From Phenylobacterium sp. (lineage in GTDB: Bacteria; Pseudomonadota; Alphaproteobacteria; Caulobacterales; Caulobacteraceae), in the NCBI RefSeq assembly GCF_013822795.1, contig NZ_PNLB01000008.1, positions 1 through 64,000 of the forward strand: DNA of 64,000 nucleotides. Direction: 5' to 3'. This document shows positions 18,129-26,247 of this stretch, piece by piece. Made by a program: the position numbers and the translations under genes. Position 1 is the stretch's first letter, and each line of letters starts with the position of its first letter. The notes under the pieces were generated by a model. The model made no database searches and had not been told where the DNA came from. It saw nothing but the letters and a program-made list of their open reading frames with translations.

Positions 18129-18217
18129 GTCTGGATCTGTAGGCAGAGCCGATATTGACCTGCCCCCTTCCTGATCCCGCGTTTTGAGCGAGAGTCCGTC
18201 ACCTAGAGGAGACGGAC

Positions 18218-18483
18218 GTGAAGTAGAGCAGATTCAACGAGGCGCAGATCATCGGCGTGTTGCGTGAGCAGGAGGCCGGGAGCCCGACGGCGGATGTGTG
18301 CCGCGGCGGCACGGGATCAGCAAGCAGACCTTCTACCGCTGGAAGGCCAAGTGCAGCGGGATGAGCGTGTCGGACGCGCAGAAGCTGAAGACGCTGGAGG
18401 ACGAGAGCCGGCGGCTGAAGAAGCTGCTGGTGGAGTCGATGCTGGACGTGTCGGCGCTGAAGGACCTTCTGGGAAAAAACTGA
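18218..18483 (+). pseudogene. IS3-family OrfA remnant
   Basis: GTG AAG TAG at 18218 puts a stop at codon 3 of what should be MKRSRF. A frameshift follows near 18300 (VCRGG to [14 protein letters not shown]). The C-terminal zipper part is well kept ([20 protein letters not shown], then LKDLLGKN) and ends at 18483. It is not functional. Confidence 0.85.
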
Positions 18484-18960
18484 TCGGGCCTGCAGCGCGC
18501 GAGGAGGGCCTGCGGTGCCCAGGCGCCGTGGCCGCAAGCGCGCCACCGGCACGCGGGCGCCGATGGCGCTGCCGGTCGGGCCCAATCAGCGCTGGAGCCT
18601 GGACTTCGTCGCCGACACGCTGAGCTGAGGCCGGCGCTTCCGGATCCTCTGCATCGTCGACGACTTCGCCCGCGAGGCCCTGGCGCTGGTCGTGGACACC
18701 TCGATTGGCGGCCATCGCATGGCCCGCGAGCTCGACGCCCTGATCGCCCGGCGCGGCAGGCCCGCGACCATCGTCAGCGACAACGGCACGGAGATGACCA
18801 GCCGGGCCATGCTGGAATGGACCAACCGCACCGGCGTCGACTGGCATTACATCGCGCCGGGCAAGCCGCAGCAGAACGGCTTCGTCGAGAGCTTCAACGG
18901 CAAGCTGCGCGACGCCGGCCGCTGCCGCCGACGATGGAGATCAACTATCAACCCCCTGGG
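18484..18960 (+). pseudogene. IS3-family OrfB (DDE transposase) remnant
   Basis: The 5' half of orfB is missing. In one frame the DDE core can be read: QRWSLDFVADTLS, an in-frame TGA at 18626-18628, then [27 protein letters not shown] and [14 protein letters not shown], which supply the D, D and E positions. After ~18920 the frame is lost. It is not functional. Confidence 0.85.
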
Positions 18961-19174
18961 CTCTCACAATGATCGAGGGAGCGGCGGGGGGCAGGTCACC
19001 GCGAAGGACGCGTTCGACCGTAGGTGACGCCGGCAAGCTGAACTGCGCCGACCGCGTGTGGTCTCCCTACGACAAGAAAAGTTTCGCGGCGGTTTAGCGG
19101 CGACTGGCCGACAAATAGCAAGCCACGTAGTAACCCGTCTTTAGATGTCTGAGCGGTAACGAGAGATTTCACGC

Positions 19175-20281
19175 GTGAACAGTGATGGCGAGACAGTGGC
19201 GATTTCAGACGTCGTAGCTGCAGAAGCAGCGCCAGCGAACGGCGCCAAGCCCGTCGGCCGTCGGCTTCGGCTATGTCTGGCCGCCTCGGGCGGTGGTCAC
19301 GTCCGCCAGTTGCTCGACCTGGAGAGCATCTGGTCGAAGCACGACTATTTCTTCGTCACCGAGGACACTGCGCTCGGCGCGACCCTCGCCGAACGCCACC
19401 GCACGCACTTCGTCCCCCATGTCGCCGTCGGCCAGGCGCGACTGGGCGCGCCCTGGCGGATGGTCCGGGCCGGCGTCAGCAACTTCTTCCGCTCCGCTGC
19501 GATCATCGCGCGCGAACGCCCCGACGTCGTCATTTCGACCGGAGCCGGAGCGGTGTTCTTCGCGGTCGCCTGGGCCCGCCTGCGTGGCGCGCGGACCGTC
19601 GTCATCGACTCTTTCGCTCGCTTCGACCACCCGTCGCTGTTCGCCAGGATCGCCGCCCCGATCGCCCACGACGTCGTGGTGCAGTCCAAGGCGCTGGCGC
19701 CGCATTTCCCCAAGGCCAGGGTGTTCGACCCCTTCCGGCTGCTGGACACCCCGCCGCCGCCCAAGAAACCGCTGCTGTTCGCGACCGTCGGCGCCACCCT
19801 ACCGTTCGAGCGCCTGGTTTCGTCGGTCGCCGAACTCAAGGCGCGCGGCGACCTGGCCGAGGACGTCATCATCCAGACCGGGGTCGGCGCCCCGCGACCG
19901 CAGGGTGTCACCGCGGTGGAAACCCTGCCGTTCGACAAAATCCAGGAACTGCTCACCGACGCCGACATCGTGGTCTGTCACGGCGGAACCGGCTCGCTGA
20001 TCACCGCGCTGCGACAAGGCTGCCGGGTGATCGCGTTCCCGCGGCTGCTGGAGAAGGGCGAGCACTACGACAACCACCAGGCCGAGATCACCAGCGCCTT
20101 CGCCGCGCGCGGTTTGATTGAGGTCGCCAACGACGCCGACGAACTCGCCCTGGCGATCGAGCGGATCAAATCCCGGCCGCCGGTGCTGGCCACCACCGAT
20201 CCCAGCGAGTTGATGGACTATCTCGACGGCGTGCTCGACCAGGAACGCCGCAAGCGCAGGCCGCACACACAAAGAGCGTGA
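19175..20281 (+). CDS. Fused PssD-PssE-type (Alg14-Alg13-like) glycosyltransferase
   Basis: 368 aa from a GTG. Residues ~28-190 resemble the membrane-associated Alg14/PssD half (LCLAASGGGHVRQLLDLES, then PDVVISTGAGAVFFAVAWA and VVIDSFARFDHPSL). Residues ~200-355 resemble the Alg13/PssE catalytic half (FATVGATLPFERLVSSV, ADIVVCHGGTGSLITAL, FPRLLEKGEHYDNHQ). In most bacteria these are two polypeptides that must associate. PssDE-type enzymes add a glucuronosyl or related residue to the lipid-linked acceptor. A proline-rich linker (PPPPKK) joins the halves. It lies just after the IS remnant and ends in a terminator. Confidence 0.85.
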   Translation: MNSDGETVAISDVVAAEAAPANGAKPVGRRLRLCLAASGGGHVRQLLDLESIWSKHDYFFVTEDTALGATLAERHRTHFVPHVAVGQARLGAPWRMVRAGVSNFFRSAAIIARERPDVVISTGAGAVFFAVAWARLRGARTVVIDSFARFDHPSLFARIAAPIAHDVVVQSKALAPHFPKARVFDPFRLLDTPPPPKKPLLFATVGATLPFERLVSSVAELKARGDLAEDVIIQTGVGAPRPQGVTAVETLPFDKIQELLTDADIVVCHGGTGSLITALRQGCRVIAFPRLLEKGEHYDNHQAEITSAFAARGLIEVANDADELALAIERIKSRPPVLATTDPSELMDYLDGVLDQERRKRRPHTQRA

Positions 20282-20306
20282 CGACCGTTCGGGCCGTCAC
20301 GCTCTT
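20273..20306 (+). terminator. Terminator-like hairpin after the glycosyltransferase
   Basis: AGAGCGTGACG (20273-20283) pairs with CGTCACGCTCT (20295-20305) in a perfect 11-bp stem that overlaps the stop codon of the PssD-PssE fusion. The T tract after it is weak, so Rho-independent function is likely but not certain. A second 10-bp perfect repeat (GCTCCGGACC at 20324-20333 with 20349-20358) lies before the end of the convergent gene. Confidence 0.6.
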
Positions 20307-20375
20307 CGATATTGCAACCGGTCGCTCCGGACCTGGGCATGGCGGCCGGGTCCGGAGCAGTCCGAGTGGGCTGGC

Positions 20376-22409
20376 TTAGAGTGCGAACTCCGAGCCATCG
20401 AGGCTGTGAACGCCCGTCAGCTTGATGTGCAGGTCAGCCACCTTGTCGCCATTCATATCGCCGTAGACGTGAGTTTCGCCCTTGGTGACCTCGTAGCGAA
20501 GTTGGCCGGCCTGGCCGCTAAACGCCTTCGTCCCGATGAAGGCGAATTTGTCGTTCGCCGCCGTCTTGGTGTTGGCGTCCAGCTCGCTGAGCAGGATCTT
20601 GTCGCCCTGCGCCTTCGAGAAGTCCGTGATCGTGTCGACCGACCCAATGTCAGCCGGACGGAACGCGAAGCTGTCGGCGCCAGCGCCGCCGGTCAGGGTG
20701 TCGGCGCCGGGGCCGCCGTCGAGGCGGTCGTTGCCGGCTCCACCGATCAGGACGTCGTTGCCGTCGAGGCCGTTGAGCGTGTCGTTGCCATTGCCGCCTT
20801 CGAGACGGTCAGCGCCAGCGTCGCCCAGCAGACGGTCATTGCCGTCGCCGCCCGACAGGGTGTCGTTGCCTTCCCGACCGCGCAGGATGTCATCACCACC
20901 CATGCCCGACAGGCTGTCGGCCTTGGTGGTGCCGGTGATGTCGTTGGCCAGCGCGTTGCCGGTGCCCGACGTGGCGCCCTCCCAGAGCCTCAGGTTCTCG
21001 ACGTTGTCGGCCAGCGTGTGATTGACGTAGGCATAGACTTGGTCGACGCCGCCGTTCGCGGACTCGACGATCTTGTCATCGGCGTCCTTGATCACGTAGG
21101 TGTCGTTGCCGGCCCCGCCGATCAGGACGTTGGCGCCCTTGCCGCCGGTCAGCACGTCGTTACCGGCGCCGCCTTCCAGTTGCATGTTCTCCTTGCCGTT
21201 GACCGTCAGACGGTCGGCGCCCGAGGTGCCCTTGACCACCGTCAGCGAACCATTGCCCTCGCCCGGACCGGGATCCGGCGTCGGGTCGGGAGTCGGATCC
21301 GGCGTGGGATCCGGCGTCGGGGTCGGATCCGGGGTGGGGTCCGGGGTCGGCTCAGGCTTCGGGTCCGGAGTCGGAGCGCCACCCGGCAGCGGGAAGGTCG
21401 AGATGTCGCCAGCTTCACCTTCGTGCGCCTTGATCCACGCATTGATCTTGGCGATGTCGGAGGCCGTCAGAGCGCTGATCTTGACGTTGCCGTTATTGGC
21501 GGCCGTCGTCGTTTCCGAAAGGATGAAGCTGCCGGCTTCGTTGTTGGTGATCTTGGCGTTGGTCGAGCCCGCGATCCGGATCCACGACGTCATGTCGCCG
21601 TAGGGCGCGATGGTGTTGCCATCGACGACCAGGCCGTTGGTGTTGGACACCATGATGCCGTTGTACATGCCGCCAGCGACGACGTTGTCGGTCACGGTCA
21701 CGTTCGAGTAGGCGAGGCCCGCCTGGTCGGTGATGAAGATGCCTTGAATAATGCCGCCTTCACCACGCGCAATCACGTTGCCGCTGATTACGATGTTCTT
21801 CGCCGCAGAGGCCGCGCCGCGGGTCAGGAACTGGATGGCGTCCGGGTGGTCGCCGGTGGCCGGCGCAAAGTCATGGAAGGAGTTGTTGAGCACCTGCACA
21901 TTCGAGGTGCCGAGCGACATCACGCCGTCCGCGCGCATGTCGTGCATGTTGTTGCCTTCGATGCGCACGCCGGAGCTGTCTATCATGCTGACGCCGTGCG
22001 AGAGCTCTTGGAACTCCGAATTGGTCACCGTGACATTCGTGCTGCCACGAATGAGCATGGCGTTTTCATCATCGGCCGGGTTGTTGTTCAACGACCCGTG
22101 GAAGTTCATGTTGTCGAACGAGATGTTCTTGGAATTGTTGACCTGGGTGTTCCATACGGTCCACGGATTGCTGTAATCCATGTGCAGGTTCTCGAACGAG
22201 AGGCCCTGGCTGTTGGCCACGGTCAGACCCGTCAAGGTCGCTGGATTACCCGCATCCTTCGAGGTGATCGTCACCGTGCCGTCGAAGACAATGCCCTTCA
22301 GATTGACATTGCCGTAGTTACCGGCCGAGAGAAGGATGTTGTCGCCCGCCTTAGCAGTCGTAAGAGCGGCACGCAGCGAATCTGCACTATTAACAGTAAT
22401 ATTAGTCAC
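20376..22409 (-). CDS. Secreted parallel beta-helix protein with RTX repeats, paralogue 1
   Basis: 677 aa from a GTG. Residues 1-335 are right-handed parallel beta-helix coils, with GDHPDAIQF at 187-195 (H188, D190) and the coil IIQGIFITDQ at 220-229. A Thr-Pro-Asp-Pro linker (~347-382) leads to calcium-binding RTX nonapeptides (GGxGxDxLx type, ~400-590) and a serralysin-like C-terminal module. There is no Sec signal; RTX proteins leave through type I secretion, whose genes are not in the window. The layout recalls AlgE mannuronan C5-epimerases and polysaccharide lyases, so a role in epimerising or cutting the locus polymer is inferred. It is closely related to 22731-24761 and 31871-33487. 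Confidence 0.85.
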   Translation of the reverse strand: MTNITVNSADSLRAALTTAKAGDNILLSAGNYGNVNLKGIVFDGTVTITSKDAGNPATLTGLTVANSQGLSFENLHMDYSNPWTVWNTQVNNSKNISFDNMNFHGSLNNNPADDENAMLIRGSTNVTVTNSEFQELSHGVSMIDSSGVRIEGNNMHDMRADGVMSLGTSNVQVLNNSFHDFAPATGDHPDAIQFLTRGAASAAKNIVISGNVIARGEGGIIQGIFITDQAGLAYSNVTVTDNVVAGGMYNGIMVSNTNGLVVDGNTIAPYGDMTSWIRIAGSTNAKITNNEAGSFILSETTTAANNGNVKISALTASDIAKINAWIKAHEGEAGDISTFPLPGGAPTPDPKPEPTPDPTPDPTPTPDPTPDPTPDPTPDPGPGEGNGSLTVVKGTSGADRLTVNGKENMQLEGGAGNDVLTGGKGANVLIGGAGNDTYVIKDADDKIVESANGGVDQVYAYVNHTLADNVENLRLWEGATSGTGNALANDITGTTKADSLSGMGGDDILRGREGNDTLSGGDGNDRLLGDAGADRLEGGNGNDTLNGLDGNDVLIGGAGNDRLDGGPGADTLTGGAGADSFAFRPADIGSVDTITDFSKAQGDKILLSELDANTKTAANDKFAFIGTKAFSGQAGQLRYEVTKGETHVYGDMNGDKVADLHIKLTGVHSLDGSEFAL
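21264..21371 (-). repeat. Tandem repeat coding a Thr-Pro-Asp-Pro linker
   Basis: Short GGATCCGG/GTCGGG-rich units of about 12 bp repeat here and encode (TPDP)n between the beta-helix and RTX parts of paralogue 1. Such tracts can change length by slippage. Paralogue 2 has an analogous but Thr-Pro-Thr-Thr-rich linker and paralogue 3 has none. Confidence 0.75.
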
Positions 22410-22730
22410 GTAGGGAGACCCTCACTATTGGTGGCCAAGTCCGGTACATCTGAATGCACCAAAGCCACTGAATGTGAGCGACTATCTACATACTCAGATT
22501 GCCCCCATCCAGGTGACGGAACGTCGCAACAAACCTGAAATGTCGCTAATTTAGACTGTCACACATCTGTATGGTGACGGTTGATTCGGGGCCGAGACAT
22601 GTCCTGAATCGGGCAGAATTCGGGCGAAGCCCAACTAATCTTCAGTTTTCCTTGGCGATAACCAAAAGAAAACCCGCCGCTGCAGGGGACGCAGCGGCGG
22701 GATAGTGTTCGGAACCGGTTTTCAGCTCAC
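22410..22730 (-). other. Intergenic region upstream of beta-helix/RTX paralogue 1
   Basis: These 321 bases separate two minus-strand paralogues. The distal part holds the terminator of paralogue 2. The part next to 22409 is relatively AT-rich and should contain the promoter of paralogue 1, with a GTCAC...GTGAC inverted repeat near 22558-22577. I find no open frame or RNA gene here. Confidence 0.5.
22663..22701 (-). terminator. Rho-independent terminator of paralogue 2
   Basis: On the minus strand a perfect 11-bp stem (CCCGCCGCTGC/GCAGCGGCGGG, 22701-22673) with a 7-base loop is followed by TTTTCTTTTGG. It begins 30 bases after the stop at 22731. Confidence 0.9.
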
Positions 22731-24761
22731 TCAGAGCATGAAGTCGGCGGACGTGAGCTTGGTGACACCCACCACGTTTATCTCGAAGTCGGCGATGCGA
22801 TCGCCATTCATGTCGCCGTAGACGTGTGCATCGCCGTTGATGACCTGGAACCGCAACTCGCCGGCCTTGCCGCTGAAGGCGCTCGAACCGATGAACGCGA
22901 ATTTGTCGTTCGCGGCGGTGTTGAGGTTCGCATCCAGCTCGGCGAGGTGAATGCGGTCGCCTTGGGCCGAGGAGAAGCCCTCGATCCGATCAACTCCGAC
23001 CAGGTGGCCCGGACGATAGATAAAGGTGTCCGCCCCCGAGCCGCCAACCAGGGTGTCGGCGCCGACACCGCCCTCGAGGCGGTTGTTACCAGCCCCGCCG
23101 ATCAGGATGTCGTTGCCCTCGCCGCCGTACAGGCTGTCATTGCCCGCGCCGCCGTCGAGGCGGTCGTCGCCGGCGTCGCCCTGGAGATGATCGGCGCCGT
23201 CGCCGCCATCGAGCGTGTCGTTACCGTCGCGACCGCGCAGGTCGTCGTCGCCGCCCCGCCCTGACAGGCTGTCAGCCTGGGTCGTCCCGGTGATGCCATT
23301 GGCCAGGCCGTTGCCGATGCCGACCGTGGCGCCTTCCTGCAGCCTCAGGGTCTCGACGTTGTCGGCCAGCGTGTGATTGACGTAGGAGTAGACAAGATCA
23401 GCCCCGCCATTCGCGCCCTCGACGATCACATCGTCACCGTCGCGAATGATGTAGGTGTCGTCGCCCGCGCCGCCGATCAGCGTGTTGGCGCCCGCCCCCC
23501 CGGTCAGGACGTCGTTCCCCGCACCGCCCTCGAGCTGCATGTTAGCCTTGCCCTTGACGGTCAGGCGATCATCGCCAGCCGTGCCGGCCAGCACCACCAC
23601 AGGCCCCTCGACCGGAGCCGGGATCACCGGCGCGGTCGGCGTGGTCGGAGCCGTGGGCGTCGTCGGCGTCGCGGGAACCGTAGGCGTGGTCGGAACCGTC
23701 GGCTCGGTCGGCGTCGTGGTGTCGGTCGGAACCGCGGGGTCGTCCAGCATGCCCACCAGCTTGCTCGAAACGCCGGCGTTGGCCGCGAGCCAGGTGTTCA
23801 GATTGGCGACCTGCTCGGCGGACAACGCGGTGAAGACGACGTCGCCGGTTTGCGTCAGGCCGGAATTGTTCTGCAGAACGTAGCTCGCCGCCTGGTTATT
23901 GCTGAGCTGAGCGTTGGTCGTGTCGCTGACCCGGATCCACGACTTCTGGTCGCCGTAGGAGGCGACGAAGTTGCCATCGATCACCACGCCGTTAGCGCTC
24001 GTGACCATGATGCCGTTGTACATCCCGCCGGCCACGACGTTGTCGGTGATCGTGACGCGGTCATAGCCGAGCCCGATCTGGTCGGTGACGAAGACGCCTT
24101 GGATGATCGCCCCATCGCCGCGGGTGATCAAATTGCCGCTCACCAGAATGTCGTGAGCCCTCTCCGTGGTCCCGCGGGTCAGGAACTGGATCGCGTCGGG
24201 GTGGTCGCCCTCCCCGGGATAGAAGTCCGTGAAGACGTTGCCGATGACCTGGACGTTCGAGGTCCCGGCGCCCATCACCCCGTCCGAGCGCAGGTCGTGG
24301 AAGCTGTTGCCCTCGATGCGCACATTGTTGCTGCTCATCATGCTGACGCCGTGGGAGAACTCTTGGAACTCCGAGCCGGTCACCTTGACGCCCTCGCTGT
24401 TGCGGATCAGCAGCGCGTTCTGGTCGTCGGCCGGGTTGCCGTTCAGCGAACCATGGAAGTCGAGATTGTTCAGCTCGATGTTCTTCGAGTTGAGGACCTG
24501 AGCGTTCCACACCGTCCAGGGGGAGCTGAAGTCCATGTGCAGGTTCTGGAAGGACAGGTTTTCGCTGCCCGAAACCACCAGGCCGGTGAAGGTCGCCGGA
24601 TTGCCCGGATCCTTCGAGGCGATGGTCACCGTCCCGTCGAACACGAAGTTCTTGATCTGGACGTTCGAGTAATTGCCAGCCTCAAGAAGGATCGTATCCC
24701 CAGCCTTAGCTGAATTAAGCGCCGCCGTGAGGGTTTGAGCGCTATTCGCCGTGAGTATCAC
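22731..24761 (-). CDS. Secreted parallel beta-helix protein with RTX repeats, paralogue 2
   Basis: 676 aa from a GTG at 24761 with GGAGAG six bases upstream; an open frame extends to 24842 but gives an implausible N-terminus. The chosen start aligns with paralogue 1. The beta-helix occupies ~1-335, with GDHPDAIQF at 186-194 (H187, D189) and IIQGVFVTDQ at 219-228. The Thr/Pro linker is at ~342-385, followed by RTX nonapeptides (~400-590) and a C-terminal module ending ADFEINVVGV...SADFML. It has its own terminator and an AT-rich upstream region, so it is probably transcribed alone. As with paralogue 1, a calcium-dependent extracellular lyase or epimerase is likely but unproven. Confidence 0.85.
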   Translation of the reverse strand: MILTANSAQTLTAALNSAKAGDTILLEAGNYSNVQIKNFVFDGTVTIASKDPGNPATFTGLVVSGSENLSFQNLHMDFSSPWTVWNAQVLNSKNIELNNLDFHGSLNGNPADDQNALLIRNSEGVKVTGSEFQEFSHGVSMMSSNNVRIEGNSFHDLRSDGVMGAGTSNVQVIGNVFTDFYPGEGDHPDAIQFLTRGTTERAHDILVSGNLITRGDGAIIQGVFVTDQIGLGYDRVTITDNVVAGGMYNGIMVTSANGVVIDGNFVASYGDQKSWIRVSDTTNAQLSNNQAASYVLQNNSGLTQTGDVVFTALSAEQVANLNTWLAANAGVSSKLVGMLDDPAVPTDTTTPTEPTVPTTPTVPATPTTPTAPTTPTAPVIPAPVEGPVVVLAGTAGDDRLTVKGKANMQLEGGAGNDVLTGGAGANTLIGGAGDDTYIIRDGDDVIVEGANGGADLVYSYVNHTLADNVETLRLQEGATVGIGNGLANGITGTTQADSLSGRGGDDDLRGRDGNDTLDGGDGADHLQGDAGDDRLDGGAGNDSLYGGEGNDILIGGAGNNRLEGGVGADTLVGGSGADTFIYRPGHLVGVDRIEGFSSAQGDRIHLAELDANLNTAANDKFAFIGSSAFSGKAGELRFQVINGDAHVYGDMNGDRIADFEINVVGVTKLTSADFML

Positions 24762-24989
24762 GATATCTCTCCGCCACCAGATCCGTACAAGGAATTGTAT
24801 TTCCGAGTACGAGATGCCCCGTTGTGGACTTACGAGTAGCAACCATCGGCTTGAACCGAGCTTAATCAGCTAGGTTAATTGCGCCCTAACCTAAACAATT
24901 GGAAACCATATCACGTTCAGACCGCAAACATGACCAAGCGCGCCGACATCAACCTGCCAGGCGGCGCGCCAGTCTTGCCAGGGAGCGAA

Positions 24990-26078
24990 CTAGGCCTGTT
25001 GAGCGGCCAAGCGGCGGGCGCTCCGATGCCGACGATAGGCTTCGAGCGCCGGACTCTCGACCAGATGCCAGGAGAGCGCGGCGAGCGGGACGGTCGCCGC
25101 CATGGTGACTGCGGTCAGCGCCATGTGCGAGGGCGTCGGCCAAAACGCGTAGATCAGGACCATCACCGGATAGCCGTAGATGTACATGCCGTAGCTATAA
25201 TCCGGCCACTTGGCTGAGAAGACCCTGCGTTGGGCGGTCAGCAGCCCCAGGCAGAGCACGGCATAGCCGATCAGCAACGCCCGCATGTGCAGGCCGACGC
25301 CCAGGGCATGGGCGGCGAGCGTGGCGACAAACAGCGCCCCCAGCGCCCACCAGGAGAGCCGGATGCGCTCGCGGAAAACGTAGGCCGCAATGCCCATCGC
25401 GAAGGCCGCCCACAGCCGGTCAAAGGTCTCGATGAGATAGACCGCGCCGTCGCCGGCCAGGCTGCGCGCCAACTCCTGCACCTGCGGAACGTCCCAGACC
25501 AGCACCCCAACCAAGCTGAGCGGCAACACCGCCCACTTCATGATCGCCGGCCGCGCCAGCCCCAGCGCGCCCAACAGCGCCAACACCGCATAGCAGCGGA
25601 CCTCCCAAGGCAGGGTCCAGAGCGAGCCATTCAGAACGCAGGCCTCGCCGCCGCATTCGACGCCGGTCAGGCGGTAGGAGGCCGCCGTGAAGCTCAGGTT
25701 GCTCAGAATGAAGCGCGCCGTGTCGCCGCCGAAATACCCCCCCATCGAGGCCGACGTGAAGAAGGCGCCGACCAGAACCGTCAACAGCACGCAAAGCGCC
25801 AGCCCAGGCCAGAGTCGCACGAAACGCGCGGTCAGGAAGCGCACCGGACTGCGCAGCCGCAGCAAGCTTGGATAGACGAGAAACCCGCTGAGGAAGAAAA
25901 ACCCGTCGACAGCATAGGTCGAGATTGTCGCGCCCAGAAAATTACTCAGGTCATCGGCGTTCCGAATGCCCGTCGTCGTGAAGTAGCAATGCGTGTAAAT
26001 GACCGAAGATGCGAGCAACAACCTCACAGCCGTGAAATTGTTGGCGTCAGCATTTAGACGCTCATCATTAATTCGCAT
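24990..26078 (-). CDS. Acyltransferase family 3 membrane protein
   Basis: 362 aa from the ATG at 26078, which avoids a 111-codon Arg/Pro-rich extension into the divergent gene's region. About ten hydrophobic helices are visible. The AT3 signature is present: Arg19 in FTAVRLLLASSVIYTH with His30, and GFFFLSGFLVYPSLL following. AT3 proteins O-acetylate or O-acylate surface polysaccharides from the cytoplasmic side of the inner membrane. It is divergent from the Gfo/Idh/MocA pair. It probably decorates the locus polymer, as a second acyltransferase next to the fusion protein at 38368-41040. Confidence 0.85.
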   Translation of the reverse strand: MRINDERLNADANNFTAVRLLLASSVIYTHCYFTTTGIRNADDLSNFLGATISTYAVDGFFFLSGFLVYPSLLRLRSPVRFLTARFVRLWPGLALCVLLTVLVGAFFTSASMGGYFGGDTARFILSNLSFTAASYRLTGVECGGEACVLNGSLWTLPWEVRCYAVLALLGALGLARPAIMKWAVLPLSLVGVLVWDVPQVQELARSLAGDGAVYLIETFDRLWAAFAMGIAAYVFRERIRLSWWALGALFVATLAAHALGVGLHMRALLIGYAVLCLGLLTAQRRVFSAKWPDYSYGMYIYGYPVMVLIYAFWPTPSHMALTAVTMAATVPLAALSWHLVESPALEAYRRHRSARRLAAQQA

Positions 26079-26247
26079 CACAGCGCCCCGCCAAGCTCGC
26101 CCCAACCCCATTGGGTCATCCGGGTTCAATGTTAGTGCATGGCTAGCTCTGACGCCACGTTTTGGGCGCCGCGCCAAACCCAGAGCAGGATCATTTGACA
26201 AGATTGGATCGCCAGTTGCAAAGGTGAGCCCAGCAGGGGGATTGCTT

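Larger units (their letters stand above)
18156..18998 (+). mobile_element. Degenerate IS3-family (IS407-like) element, 843 bp
   Basis: The ends are TGACCTGCCCCC at 18156-18167 and its complement GGGGGCAGGTCA at 18987-18998, the classical IS407-group termini. Inside are a broken orfA and the 3' part of a broken orfB. A complete element of this group is about 1.2 kb, so several hundred bases are missing. Flanking bases (TAT against CCG) show no target duplication, suggesting an old insertion. Confidence 0.82.

Noticed and set aside
15554..18998. The two IS3 remnants as ends of one composite transposon
   Set aside because: Their inverted repeats and orfA sequences differ, and no matching target duplications flank the interval, so they are separate insertions.
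18999..19174. Possible short gene between the IS remnant and the fused glycosyltransferase
   Set aside because: Only short fragments without a start or ribosome site can be read.
20406..22538. 710-aa plus-strand open frame opposite the beta-helix/RTX gene
   Set aside because: Composition is Arg/Val/Asp/Gly-rich without domains and the opposite strand codes a clear RTX protein; high GC makes long antisense frames common.
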